A stretch of 64,000 nucleotides of DNA from Epichloe hybrida (lineage: Eukaryota > Ascomycota > Sordariomycetes > Hypocreales > Clavicipitaceae), in assembly GCA_019022495.1 (NCBI GenBank), contig JAFEKR010000011.1, positions 496,001 to 560,000 of the forward strand, read 5' to 3'. The notes under the pieces were generated by a model. The model was not told where the DNA came from. It did not search any database and saw only the letters and a program-made list of their open reading frames with translations. Position 1 is the first letter of the stretch. Every line of letters starts with the position of its first letter. The position numbers were made by a program, and so were the translations under genes. Of the stretch, positions 21,077 through 32,911 are shown in pieces.

Positions 21077-21534
21077 ATGATTCGTCTCGTCATACTTATT
21101 CTCCTGGCTATCGGAACTGGCCTGGTCTCTCTACTGTGCTTCTCAGGACCGACCTCTTTTCAAAATGACGTCGATGTGGTGGACAGATGCTTAGAGCTTC
21201 TCCAAACACCATGGGTCCTCACCACAATATTCGTCGTCTTCACAGTCATTCTCGTCCTTCACCATATCGGAGGTGCCAGCGTTAATGACCCTGACAAGCC
21301 ATCGAAAAACTATCTCTCACCGAAAGAAGCAGCCGTCTTACAAGCCTGCATCCGTACCCATGACGTCAAGCAACAACTCGGGAAACCAGGTATGAAAGAA
21401 TATCAAGCAGCGTCCCATGTTTGAGCAAAGCATATTACATTTTTTCTTTCTCTTATCAAGTCGATCAACTCATGCAGTTGCGCGCTGAATTGATAATGTC
21501 TTGTTCAAATCTACATACCCCCGGCGAAAAATAA
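21077..21534 (+). CDS. Small two-pass membrane protein, unknown function
   Basis: Two exons, 21077-21389 and 21461-21534, joined at phase 1 (donor GTATGA, acceptor ATCAAG), give 128 residues. The N-terminus is a hydrophobic helix (IRLVILILLAIGTGLVSLL, residues ~2-20) and a second helix follows at ~45-65 (VLTTIFVVFTVILVLHHIG). The rest, from PDKPSKNYLSPKEAAVLQAC onward, is a soluble tail with a helical QLMQLRAEL segment from the second exon. I do not recognise the family. The joined reading is supported because the spliced tail continues the amphipathic character, while the unspliced reading ends at once in a nondescript sequence. A longer in-frame upstream extension starting at 20873 has no membrane or domain features and I leave it out. 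The gene ends 110 bases from the convergent gene at 21645. Confidence 0.6.
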
Positions 21535-21644
21535 GCATCTTCCTGGAGTGAAAAGCACGCAAGGTGGCAGACATGCAACAGAAGTGTAGCAACCTAGAAA
21601 TAGGCAAAGAGATGTCTATCATGGAGAACTACAAACTGAGCTTA

Positions 21645-23506
21645 TCAATACAACCCGCCCGTCAAACTTGGTCTCGTATCCCGCGTACTTTCATCCCTCA
21701 GGGTGGATTTGACTCTTCTTCTTCCATGATAGACACACAATCCTGTCCCACCACTTTCGTGACGACTATTGGCCGGACATAGAGGACTGCTCGGCAGATG
21801 CTCAGGGACATCAAACGTGAAATCCTGTGGCGCTGGAGTCTGCTGTCGTCGAATTCGTGGTGCTGGCATCGGATCCCACCATTCCCGTGGCTGTGCAGAG
21901 AGACTGATTCGCTGACATCTGTGATGATGTACACTTGGACCTAAGCGGGGTGAAGATGACGTGGGCGAGGGAGTAATGTCCGTGTTGCTCTCTGGTGGCG
22001 TCAATGACGTGAAAAAGCCCCTTGGCTTTCCATCCGCTGTGTCCTCGTCTATTGGAGGGGTGCTGACTCGCACAGCCTCCTGGCGCTTGTTACGATCAAG
22101 GCTCAGTTTAGCACGGAAAGTTTGCTGTATACTTACATTGCCTGGAAACTGACTGTTGGCAGTTTTGAAACTGCCTTGGAGGTGAAAAGATCAGCCTCGA
22201 TGTTACCTGAAGAGCGGGTTCTTGATGCAGGCAACTTACTGTTTATGCTATGAGGAGAGTCAAGCAGAGCCATTTTGTTGGTGCCTCCTGAACAACGTCG
22301 AGACTTCGTCATGGAGCAAAGTGACCTACGTCGAGGCTTTGATCGTGAGCTAGGTTCTTTGAAGAGTTTGCGAGTAAATTTCGACTGTTGCAGTTCATCT
22401 TTCAACCGCGACCCTGTTTTACCAAAACCACGCGACCAAATTGATATCCTTGGAACAATCACTATAGGATCACAGCCGACCTTTGCTTCTTCTGGCCCTT
22501 GAACTTCGCTATCATGGCCTTGCGTTTCTTCCTGTGCATTTGTCAGTTCTAACCTCCCTCCCCCTTTTTTTTAAGAATTGTGTCAGACTCGAGTACCTTG
22601 ACACGTTCAGAAACCTGGGATTGAGAACCTATGCCGGGTGGGATGAGGAAATAATCATCTATTTTAGACAAATTGGATCTCCTGGAGTGAATGGAAGGAG
22701 TACTCGGCTGTGAAGTTGGTTGCCGTGCATCAAGCCTCGTTGCAATCGAAGTTGTATCATCACCACCTGACTTCACCGTAGCCTCGTCTGAAATAGTTGT
22801 CATTGCACCGCTTTCGCTTGAACAATGTGCCTCAATTTTCCCTACTGGCTGTTGCAGTGACAAAACATGAGCCGACTCTGACAAATAAGGACTCGCGACT
22901 TGGGGTGCATTGCGGTTACTGAACTTAGAGGACAAGGGTGATGGCATCGATGCTGTTGGCGAAGCATGGGACACATCTCGCCCTTCCGCCTCGCTTGTTG
23001 ACTTCTGATTCTGATGACGTTCTCTCCATCTCCAAAACCGTGAGCTAGCATTGCTTTTCGCTCTTGGCGTAGATATCGGCTGTCTTTCTGCCCAATAGCC
23101 TTCTGGGAACCAGACCTATTCGTATCCTTCTCGAGGTGGACGTGGGGGGTCTACACCAAAGACAGAGGCGGACGGGCGTTGGGAGAATGGGCTCTTTGAA
23201 TCTCGGCCCGGCGAGAACAGGGCAGCAGGAGCAGATGACTCTGTTGGTGCCCCATCATGTAGCATATTCTCCCGCCATCCTAACGCGCTAGTCTCGGGAG
23301 CAGCAGGAGTCGAAAAGTTGAGATAGAAGAGCGGAGGTGTTGTAAAGGCAGAAGATGGCAGACTAAAATAACTGTAATCATACTAAGCAAGCATATTCCT
23401 CGACAAGCTCGGGGACCTCGCGTTTAATGACGTACTTTACCTCGTTGTGCACTGACAAGACCGGACTGGATAGCATAGTTTCCCGAACGGTCAAGGTCTC
23501 CGACAT
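21645..23506 (-). pseudogene. Conserved fungal hypothetical gene interrupted by an in-frame TAG
   Basis: Exons on the minus strand: 23506-23441, 23382-22597, 22531-22137 and 22062-21645, with phases 0, 0 and 2, for a 554-codon frame. The frame is intact except for one TAG at 23118-23116, codon 111. The surroundings read PPRPPREGYE, stop, VWFPEGYWAER. I recall this segment as GYEWVWFPEGYWAER in fungal homologues, so the stop most likely replaces a conserved Trp codon (TGG). The last exon ends in FDVPEHLPSSPLCPANSRHESGG and GLCVYHGRR, another block I recall as conserved, so the 3' half still looks constrained. The middle is Ser/Pro-rich and disordered; function is unknown. The intron at 22596 has a weak donor (GTACTC), and the last acceptor (GTCAG) was chosen by phase. 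It could be a real nonsense allele, a recent pseudogene or a base-call error. Confidence 0.7.
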
Positions 23507-24096
23507 CAGGTCTCCAAAACACGCGCGCTATCAAGTGAGAAGCGTGCGGCTTCAGAAGATGCCAGGGAGAGACCTCGGAAAGAACTCGTCGACCGGCCGT
23601 ATTTCAGGTTAGGACGTCGAATTGAATGTGTATGTTCCGTGAGATGAGAAAAAAAAAAAAAGATAGACGGATGACAGTCTGCACAATTTTATCAATAATT
23701 TCATAGGGCTACAGGAAGTTCTCAGGGTTGTTCTAGGTCCAAAAAAGGGGTATAATGAGGGAGTATAAAGAGAGTTCAAGACGTGTCAAATTTGGTGTCT
23801 GTACTGAATACCAACGCCAGCAAGCCATGCGCCACAAGTTCTGGGGAAGGTGCGAACCTCAATCCAATCGCAGAGGGTTTTTTTTTTTTTTTTGCAGTTT
23901 GCAAATATTTGCAAGTTCTCGGATGAGACACGGGCCACTGATTGACCGTTACTTTGGAAGATATGTATTTCATCTTTCTCTTTAAATCCTCAAGGTATAG
24001 ATCTGCCAATTCCTTACTCCAAACGCCATGCAAGGCTTTCTGAATAGTGCATTCGCATCTTGCTTTTCTAATTCCACCTGTGACCATGCCGTTCAT
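23507..24096. other. Intergenic between the interrupted gene and bystin
   Basis: No gene is supported. It contains A13 (near 23649) and T14 (near 23878) homopolymers. Confidence 0.6.
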
Positions 24097-25618
24097 TTAG
24101 TCAATCAACATCGTATCGTCACCATCAAGTGCGACGCCTTGAGGTTCCAGAGGAACGCCACGTCCTCTTCCAGCCAACAACTCCCTGCGAACTTCGGGAC
24201 CAATCGCGAAGTGACCGTGGCTAAGGAGAAGATCAAGAAGGGCTTCACGTTGGTCTTCAGTGATATCGCCCTTGTATCTCTGAGCAAATGCCAGAAGACT
24301 TTGGTGCCAAATGACGGGCAACTTAGTCTTGATATCCCCTTCACCAGAAACCCCGACCATAGCGTCGCCCAGTTGAACGCTAGCGGGATCTTCGCTGCGG
24401 AAACGTAAAAAGTGGAATACGAGGGCATCGATGACTTGGTATGGGAGCGCGTACTTCTTCTCCAGCAAAGTTTTGATGAAGATATTGGTAGCGCCGCCGC
24501 CTTCACTGCCCTGAGATGCCTCTTGGGCAGCAATATCGAGACCCTTTAGAGCTGCGGCAGAGTGCAAAACGGGAATGGATATACGAGCCAGGACAGCGGA
24601 GATTATGTGCGCTTCTCTCAAAGTGCAGCTGCAGCTGCCACTGCCGATGAGGGGAAAAGAAACCCTTGAAGAAGCGGCAGGCTTGTAGAGACCTTTCTTG
24701 AGAGCGTTGAAAAGATGAACGTTGAGCTTCTTGTTCTCGTAAATATCCTCGCGGACCTTCTCCAGAACAACCATTTCCAAAAATCTCTGTACGATGATTG
24801 GCTTGTGGGAAACAAATATTCTAGTGGCTTGGAAGACAGCATTTGGGGTCCATTTTTCTGGTCTGGTGATATCGAGAATGTCTTCCCACCGGGGGATGGT
24901 CGGAAGAATCTTGAAAGGTTTGGGCAAGGGGCCCGACTTGTAACGAGACAGAATTTGTCCGATCCTACGGCATGTAAGTAAGTCGAACTGAACGTCTGCT
25001 AGCCGAGAGTGAAACTTACTTGGTGTATACCTCTACAACTTTGGGAGGTAGTTCGTAGTCATCCTCTGGAAGTCCGGCATCTCTTCTTGCTTCAGAGGCT
25101 TCGTGTGCAGCAATCTTTTGCATTATAATATCTGCCAGGTTACGACTCTCGCCTTCTTCTTGAGCATCGCCAGAGGGCTTGAGATCCCAACCGTGCTTCA
25201 ACAGGTCATCTTCCTCCTCAGGCATGAACTTCTTGTACGTTTCAAGATCCTCTGGGTCCACTTCAATCTCTTCTAGGACTTCGTCATCATCGCCCCATGC
25301 TTCGTCCTCATCATAAGTTTTGCTTTCCTCGGCCTCTTCGCCGTCGTCGAATCGACCATCGTAACCAAAAGAATCGATGATGGGCTCGGGTTTCAAAGCA
25401 GACCTTTCTGCGTTCTCCTCTTCTGCGAGCTCGCGGCCAATTCGCAGAATGTTCTTGGATGCCTTGGAGTCGACAAAGCTTTCATCGGCTTGTCCAGGAC
25501 TCTTGGACTTGGACTTTGTGGGTTTGTTGCGCAGAAGCCCGGTTGCGAGGATATCATTTTCGAGAGGATTGTGTCGTCTGGCCGGCCGTTCGGCCTTGGG
25601 AGTCGTAGCTTTGGGCAT
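24097..25618 (-). CDS. enp1: Bystin/Enp1, 40S ribosome biogenesis factor
   Basis: Nucleolar protein of pre-40S particles needed for 18S rRNA processing and export. Exons 25618-25020 and 24964-24097 join at phase 2 (GTAAGT, CCGTAG) to give 488 residues. The N-terminal ~190 residues are charged and acidic (EDEAWGDDDEVLEEIEVDPED). The bystin domain starts after the intron with QILSRYKSGPLPKPFKILPT, followed by PRWEDILDITRPEKWTPNA, HFLRFRSEDP, LPVIWHQSLLAFAQRYKGDI, EDQREALLDLL and IGPEVRRELLAGRGRGVP. One oddity: at residues ~298-310, after LYKPAA, the family's near-invariant FFKGFLFPL is replaced by SSRVSFPL plus an extra Ser-Cys. The bases fit three single-base losses that restore frame (see findings). 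The rest is fully conserved, so the gene is probably expressed, or the oddity is a consensus error. Confidence 0.92.
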
Positions 25619-26396
25619 GTTTCGCGAAATCTATGGTGTCTGCTATGATGACGGCAGCGACAAAATCCCAAGGCAAGCTTGAGGTGAGGTATGGGTTCGC
25701 CAGCAAAATATCCAATATTGATGGGACGGAAGTGCCTAACTCCCCCCTCCCCCCTCCCCCCCCCAAAAAAAAATGTGTCTTATCGATCTGCCGCCCCTCA
25801 GCACTAATCAGGCGTAGCGTTTGACTGTCATCCACGAAGTCGCTCACCGCTTTCCGAATCGCGAACACCTCTGTGTGTCTCCATTGCTCCGCCATATTGC
25901 TTTCTCATGTTCACAAGAGCAGAGGACTACACGAACGCTAGCTATTCAACATATCAGTGTTTCAATTTGAGGGTCCAGTACATGGATCACTATCCAAGTC
26001 AGAAACCTGCTGTTGCGTCGGCTAGGACAGGCACCATTAAAATCTTTGCTATATATCCCTAAGTCGTTAACACTGCACCACACGTCACCCACCTGCGAGA
26101 CAAATAGCCAGACTGTACATACAGAAATCCACGATTCCATCTTCTCCAACGATTCTAGGATCTCAAAACCGTACATGATGTGTTCAACGTAATAGTGGCT
26201 ATCTAGCTTTTTGCCAAAGGCGTATTATGTATCGATTTGAGAGGACCCCAGTGGGTCGCGACCCCTGCCGATGACGGCTCGTGAAGTCGTGGCAGAAACA
26301 TTTTAAGAGGCTTTGAAAACCCCCACCATCAAAAATGCCCCTCCAACAATTCATCGTCGTCGAGCTTCACTCACATCCACGCGGTGAGTAATCAAG
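25619..26396. promoter_or_regulatory. Divergent region between enp1 and hgh1
   Basis: 778 bases separate the start codons of two divergent genes that both serve ribosome function. It contains a strong strand-asymmetric tract at ~25741-25775 (C-rich then A9). A 113-codon minus-strand frame at 25895-25554 begins with an ATG, crosses the homopurine tract and overlaps the enp1 start in another frame. I treat it as a possible upstream ORF or an unrecognised exon, not as a gene. Confidence 0.5.
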
Positions 26397-27725
26397 ATGC
26401 CAACGGAGTTGGAAGAGGTATAGAAACGATTGAAGTTATCGGTGTCTTGAAGGCGATTGCGAACTAACTTTCACCTACTGCTGCAGCTCGTCGGCTTCAT
26501 TGCCCATGCCAACCCTCAAATTCGGCTGGCGGCCACCGAGAACTTGGTGCCTTATTCAACTGCTGAGCCAGCCGTTTTCAAGACGGAGAAGTTGAAGCCA
26601 ATCAAGCACCTCAAGCTTTTGGTGCGCGACAATCCTGTACGTGTGCAGAGAAACACGCGAGAGGGACTCGAGTTGCAATGACAATCCGTCTTGTAGTTGA
26701 TGGGGGCTAACTAGAGCGCAGAAAATTGCGGAACATGTATTAACAATACTGATTAACTTGGCTGGAGATCCTGACGTATTGAAAGACCTGGTGAATGATG
26801 ACAAGTTTATCCGCCTGGTTCTTGATCACATCGTGGTGAGTCTTCTTCCATAACAATCCCGACATGACCATTTCTTTCATAACCTCGACAGCCCAAGCAC
26901 TGCTAATACTTTGACCACAAAAATTAGAGCCAAGAAGAGCCCAATGCCGATCTATTAGCCATGCTTGTAGCCAATATGTCGAAAGACGACGGCTTCAAGA
27001 CCATTCTCCAGCGAAAACAAACGGCACCCGATGCCCTCGGATCTGACGACTCCATCATGAACCAGCTGATGGATCTTTTCGTGAAAGGCCAAGACGGCGC
27101 GTACAACAAGAAAGCCGACTACGACTACCTCGCATACGTATTTGCCGATTTGGCCAAACACCCCGAGATAAGGCAATACTTTGTCACGGAACAAAAGTAC
27201 GACCAGGTCATCCCTCTGAGCAAGATTGGCGTTTTCACGGAGCACAAATCCGACGTAAGAAGGAAAGGCGTCGCCAGCACCATAAAAAATGTAGCATTTG
27301 ACGTTGGCTCGCACCCACAGCTACTGTCAGACGAGGGTATCAATGTCCTTCCTTACGTGTTACTTCCCATTACGGGGAATGAAGAATACGATGTGGAGGA
27401 TACGATGGAGATGTTGCCCGACCTGCAGCTCTTGTCGCCCGACAAGCAGCGCGACTCGGATAAGAACAATGTTCAGACGCATATCGAAACGCTGACGTTG
27501 TTGACGACAACTAGAGAAGGAAGGGATCTGATGCGCAGAGTCAAGGTGTATCCTATTATAAAGGAGACTCATCTGCGAGTGGATGATGAAGGGGTCAGGG
27601 AGGCGTGCGAGCGGTTGGTACAGGTTTTGATGAGGGATGAAGAAGGTGAAGGGGAGGAGAAGGACGGGGAGACGAGCAGCAGAGTTCAGGAGATTGATGA
27701 GGACGATGATATTGTTGAGGTTTAG
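26397..27725 (+). CDS. hgh1: Hgh1, eEF2-specific folding chaperone (DUF383/DUF384)
   Basis: Cytosolic armadillo-repeat protein that assists folding of elongation factor 2 with TRiC (established for yeast Hgh1). Four exons, 26397-26417, 26487-26636, 26722-26835 and 26928-27725, all phase 0, give 360 residues. The first exon is only seven codons (MPTELEE), then LVGFIAHANPQIRLAA, the first repeat. Exon three reads KIAEHVLTILINLAGDPDVLKDLV, and exon four carries DUF383 and DUF384 with LGVFTEHKSDVRRKGVAS-like (here IGVFTEHKSDVRRKGVAS), LLPYVLLPI-like (here NVLPYVLLPI), LTLLTTTREGRDLMR and YPIIKETH. The tail is acidic (EIDEDDDIVEV), as in homologues. Donors are GTATAG, GTACGT and GTGAGT; the first is weak but phase and the N-terminal motif fix it. 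The gene is divergent from enp1 and convergent with the kelch gene 245 bases away. Confidence 0.93.
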
Positions 27726-27970
27726 ACGGATTCTATTTAGAGGTCAAGAAACGACGAGTACGTGGGATATTCAACAACATTTGGGATTGGGCTGTGCTGT
27801 AGAGGGGCATCCGCGGCGCAATTTCTTTTGTTTTGTGTCTTCTGGGGGGGGGGGGGGGGTTCCAAATAAGGACGGAAAAGTTTATTACATGGCACAGCAG
27901 ATGATTGCTTTTCGTTTTTGTCCTCCCAGCTATCGAGCTTGAGGCTCTTCATGGCCAAAATAGGGTCGAG

Positions 27971-30568
27971 CTAGCGAAAGTCATTGAACCGACCAAGTTT
28001 GTCCTCTTCTGACGTTGTTCTCTGTAGTGAGCTTACCATACTGCTCGGAGACATGACTTCACCATACAATCTCTCACTAGCTATCAAAGGAGACACGGGA
28101 GAATTCATGTCGGCCTCCTCATGTACGGCTTGCTCAAACTCCTGGATGCCAGCCAAACCCCCAGCGCTTGTCCTGTGCACAGTGGTGTACATATTGGCAA
28201 GTGGTTCTGCCATGGGCGAATCGGCCCAATGCCTATCCTTGGATGGGCTGTAAGTCCTGTATGAGCCCAGACTTACATTATCCGCGGCCCAGCGCCCTTG
28301 CTGAGACCTGTTGGAAGAAAACGACGCCTCTGACCCGAAAAGCCCCGCGTGCCGTGTCGCCGGACTCACTGGCATGAATCCAGTGCCATGGAGTTCCGCC
28401 ACAGACGATGTTCCTACACGAAAGGGAAGAGGACAATTAGCCATAAAAATCTCCCATGTAGAGAGGGGAAGAAAAGTGCCATCATACCACAGAGCTCGGA
28501 GATCTGAGTATCTGCCATCTCATGATGCACAACAGGGACATTGTTTGACGCCTCTGGTCCGAAAGTCCTTGTAGTCTCCCCCGAGTTGAAGAGGCCTGTG
28601 TTAGTAGTTGCGTGGGAATCTGTCAGAGTGAGCTGTTTCGATCCCCTGGGCCCTCTGGGCCACATGAGGACATTTCTGCTGCTGCTGTCCACCGCCGTGG
28701 AACCGGCCGCCGAGTAAGGTGTGCGTCTTTTCCTTCTGACACATAAACACCACCAGGCGATCGCAAGGCCAAGAACGAATATCACTGGTAGAATAATGGC
28801 TGGAAGTAAAGTCTGTAGTGTGGGCGAATTTTCGGACTCTGAATTATCAGCAGATGGTGTAGGGGAGGCGGGAAGTGAATTCGTGTATGGCCAGTAGTGT
28901 GTGATCCTCTTCTTGTCGTAGGGAGTGGCAAAGATATCTTTCAAGGCACTCGTAGACCATCCAGATGATAAAGGGCTGGTGACTGTTGCACCCCCAGATG
29001 CATCGCCTCCCACAATTTTGGCAATAGAGCCACGAACACCGTAATCGGCGTATTGAGATGGTGAGTAAGATTCCATCCATTGACCACTGGTGAGGTTGAA
29101 GAGAACTATAGGGCCTTGGTCCAAGCAGGTGAGAGAAGTGCCGTTCAGAGAAGTGTAGCCGCCGAATACCATCATCTGGTCAGGGTACGGCATGAAACAT
29201 TTATGACCCGAACGCGCGTGTATTGGCCTTCCTTTGTTTATCAAGGTCCATGTGAAGGAAGGCAGGGAGAGTACCCAGACTTCGTCGGAAAACTCGTTCT
29301 TCGGATGAATTCCATCAAAGCCCCCATAGTAGTAAATGTTGAAGCTCGAAAAGTCAGATGCTGGGGCGACAACAGCACAGCCCCTTGCCTTGGTTCCTGG
29401 ACCTCCTTGCGTTGGCTGTTGGTACCACTCCTCGCTAGCCACATCGTAAATGGCGATGACTCGCATGAATTCTTGACTTTCAGGTTTCTAGCATCTTGTC
29501 AACATTATTGCCGAAAGTCGGAGGGAAGATATAGTTCAACTTACGCCGGGTGTCTCGTTCTCTGACTTGTGACCATCTGCTGCCCATTCCGGATACACCA
29601 CCCCGCCCAAAACCACGAGAATACCCTGCTTACCAACCGGTACCCATACGACCTCTGAGTTGGACCTTCCCTTTATCTTCTCGGGCAATGTCATGTTAGA
29701 CCATTTCTGTTCGAGCTGTGTCTTCATATCTAAGCGTATGAGCGTATTGGATATTTTCTCCGCTCGAGTCGAGTCATTAACGCCGTTATGTTGTGTAATA
29801 GGCCCTCGCGTCGGAGACGTTAGACCGGAGAAATACCATGCTTTATTTTCTGAAGGTGCGCTGACCGCAGCGCCGTAAGCGACGTATCCAGTTACGCCGC
29901 CATTAAAATGACCACTAGAGAAGCCTTTCTGCCACAGGGGCTTTTCAGGACCGTAGGCATACCGACGATAACCAAGAACTGCATCTGCAGATGGTAAATT
30001 GTATAATAAGTCGTGTCGAAAGACTGCGCCGCCGTATAGGAAGAACTCGGCGTTGTTTGCCAGCATACCCCCATCGTAGTAGTTGGGTTCGGGACTCATT
30101 CCATTCCCGATACCTCCTCTTGCCTTGGACATCATGTCGTTCAACATAATGCCAGTGACGTTAGTGCCTGTGGAGAACGACTCGGATAAATTGTAGCTTA
30201 ATATGTAGCCTTGGAAATTTCCTGCCGGCGACAGTCAATCTTTTGGATCTCTACAATCCGTGCTATAGACCAAAAAGGAGTTTACCATTGTTTACAGGCT
30301 TCCCAAACTGCCCATTGGCTAAGCCAGGAGACCACCATATACTTCCGCCATCGAGATAAACAGTGTCGCGCACCAATGCAGCTAGAGAATAGTAAATAAA
30401 GAAACCTTGCAGTGAGGTGTTCGTGTACGCTAGATACGTACCTCTAGGCTGGTACCATAAGCATATGCTAGTATTGACTTGTGAATCCTGCCAGTTGTTA
30501 AACTGCCCCTCTACTGTCGCGAGTTTCGAGAGGCAGGTGGCCAGTACTAGCTGTGAGCTGAGCCTCAT
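27971..30568 (-). CDS. Kelch-repeat single-pass membrane protein
   Basis: Predicted surface protein of 780 residues from five exons: 30568-30442, 30381-30286, 30221-29545, 29487-28488 and 28413-27971 (phases 1, 1, 0, 1). Residues 1-21 are a signal peptide. The ectodomain contains kelch-type blades with GG pairs and aromatic residues (YVAYGAAVSAPSENKAWYFSG, IYYYGGFDG, MMVFGGYTSLNG) and several Asn-X-Ser/Thr sites. A transmembrane helix (AIILPVIFVLGLAIAWWCLCV) near residue 560-580 is followed by a basic stop-transfer CVRRKRR and a ~190-residue cytosolic tail rich in Ser/Thr. Similar fungal proteins are annotated as kelch or galactose-oxidase-like beta-propeller proteins and their ligands are unknown. 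No galactose oxidase copper-site motif is seen, so I infer no enzyme activity. Exon four's start was fixed by phase (AG before AAACCTGAAAG). Confidence 0.85.
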
Positions 30569-32911
30569 TGTCTTCGAGTACTAGCTGCAACGTAAAACAT
30601 TCACTGGAAGAATGTCGTACCGTGGAAATTGACTGGGCAGACCACGTTGGCTTCTGATACTCTAGCAATGAATGAGGCGATTTGAGATGATGCAGCGGAG
30701 TCAAACTCATTTGTTCATTGATAATCGTGGTACGAGGCCACCTCTAAGCATGTTGATCGGAACGTATCCTGCCTGATACTATATGCTGTATCCAGCTGCT
30801 TAGAGATTTGTTTGACTGAGATTAGGATATTTGGGTCGAGTAAATGATAAAGGATGGTTCTTCATTTGGGAAACGTCTTGATCTGCGGTGTTGAATAAAC
30901 CGCACGGTGTCCAATGACGACAAGCCGACTTCTGTGAGAGAGGATACCATAAGAGCAGTATCTCTTCAGACCTGTGAGGGATCAAGCCGGTTGAGTGACT
31001 GACGATCGACATTCCCCGTCTCCATCTCCACATGCAAACGCTTGTTCTCGATTCCCAGCCTCACGCAAGCCCTCGAAATATTCCACATCAAGGCCCAGCC
31101 TGGGAGGCCCAGCCCAACTCCTGGAAAAACACGGGCTAGCTCCGATGCACCGACCGCACTGTCCATTACAATATCGCGCTCGTTGTTTGCCGATCCAGAC
31201 GCATGTACGGATTATGGATGGCCTGAATTCGGACAGACCACAGCGCCACACAACCTCCTTGATTGTGGCGGGCGGGGTTCGGAGGGAGACAATAATATCT
31301 CATGAATAGACTGTTTGTCCAAGACGACGATGGAGGGTGATGGAGGGTGATGCGGACCAACAGTCGGTCTGCGCACAGCCAGCCACTTCCACGTCCGGAG
31401 AAGCGGCAAGCGCAATATTGGTTGATGGTGCTGGTGCTGGTGCTGGCTGTCTCTAACATACTAATAGGGAAAATGACTAATCCGTAATCCGCAGTACATT
31501 TATTATTAGCCTTGTTTACGGATTACACGTAAGAGAATGTTGCTATGGTCCGCTTTTATCTAATTGGATACAGACCCCAGTTGACGTGACTCCACAAGGT
31601 GGCTTACAAACCCGGCGCCATTCAACGTTTTTTTTTTTTTGTCGACAAACTGGGAGCATTTTACAATCTTGCAGGTGTCTCACATGGAGACGATTACGGA
31701 CGATCGCTGTTGGCTGGGCAAGGTAAGGCTCTACGTATCTAGGCTCTACTACTAGGCAGGCCTCGCCATGACAGTAGCACGAGCGTGCCTGCCATTTTCG
31801 TAATTTTCTCCCGACACTCCAATTGGACCTACTGTTGGTCGTTGATGCGCATTGTCAAATTTAAGCGAGAATCAACGACGCGTCCACACAGCCCATTCCA
31901 TACTCTTTTCGGCCCAACTGCGCCTGAGAACGGTCGACATTGTCTCTCAATTCATGTACAGTAAGTACTGCGTTACTAATTAGCGTCGACAATCGTCCCC
32001 GAGAGATACTACATCCTTCTCTGCTTCATATCCAACATGGATGACTGGTCCTCTGCGGGGACACCCCATGACAGAGTTATTGACATGTCTTTGTCTACAA
32101 TTTCCATGTTCGCAATTGACGAAATCAGACAGATTCTCATGACACCTGGGCACCCTTGTCTTGAAATCTATCCCAAGACAGCCGAGTGGCAGTCTTTCAA
32201 TGTCCCACTGTCCAGGACTCGGAGACTGCGGACATGTTGCAATGACTGCTCTGCCTGCCGATGCTGGCAACTTCAAGCCAAGAAGCATGTTGGAAAGATG
32301 GCCCTTGTAAGCCTTGTCTCCAAAATGATATCAGATGGGATTGATCTGCACTAATACAGTACTTGCCATCTGGAGAAGACTGATGGCTGGTCATCCTAAG
32401 CCGACCTAGGATCGACAACTCTCCCATGAGGCAACCGTGCAGATAAGTCAACGGCTGAAGGTGAGATAAAGAAGGCTTGCTGAATCATTGCATTACAATG
32501 CTATTTACTCCACCTTTATGTACGATTCTGTTCCGTGCACCCTTGTCGAGCACAATTTTGCCACTTGACTCGCCAGTGCCTGGCAGCCCCGATCCGTATA
32601 TCCACAGACATCCAATCTCAAAGTTGTAGCGTTCTACACGCGGCCCGTCTCTTCTTCTAGAGTTCGAGATTCGATGTGTATGGACACGTTCAAGCCACAA
32701 TCATAGACAAATTGAATATAGCAGGCTCCCAACGTTTGTCTGTGTCAACTCAATCTCAACCGCTCATTCGTTTTCTCTTGCCTCTTAACACGAAACGGTG
32801 ACCTCGAGACATAAAACAACACCCAATCGATTGAAGCACCCACGCTCGCTTGTCTGGACTGGAAGAGAAAATAGTAGTGGTGTCAAGCGGCCGGATAACA
32901 GGACAAGCAAA
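30569..32911. other. 2.3 kb intergenic
   Basis: No gene is supported. Frames around 31980-32350 on both strands show no recognisable domain. There are TACGGATTA-type motifs near 31490-31530, a T11 run near 31629 and a GGTGCTGGTGCTGGTGCTGG repeat near 31427-31445. Confidence 0.55.

Noticed and set aside
23116..23118. Programmed stop-codon readthrough at the TAG
   Set aside because: The following bases (GTCTGG) do not match the known CTA or CARYYA readthrough contexts, and the flanking motif argues for a lost Trp codon.
31980..32354. Overlapping ~100-codon frames on both strands
   Set aside because: Neither shows a domain, signal peptide or phase-consistent splice partners.
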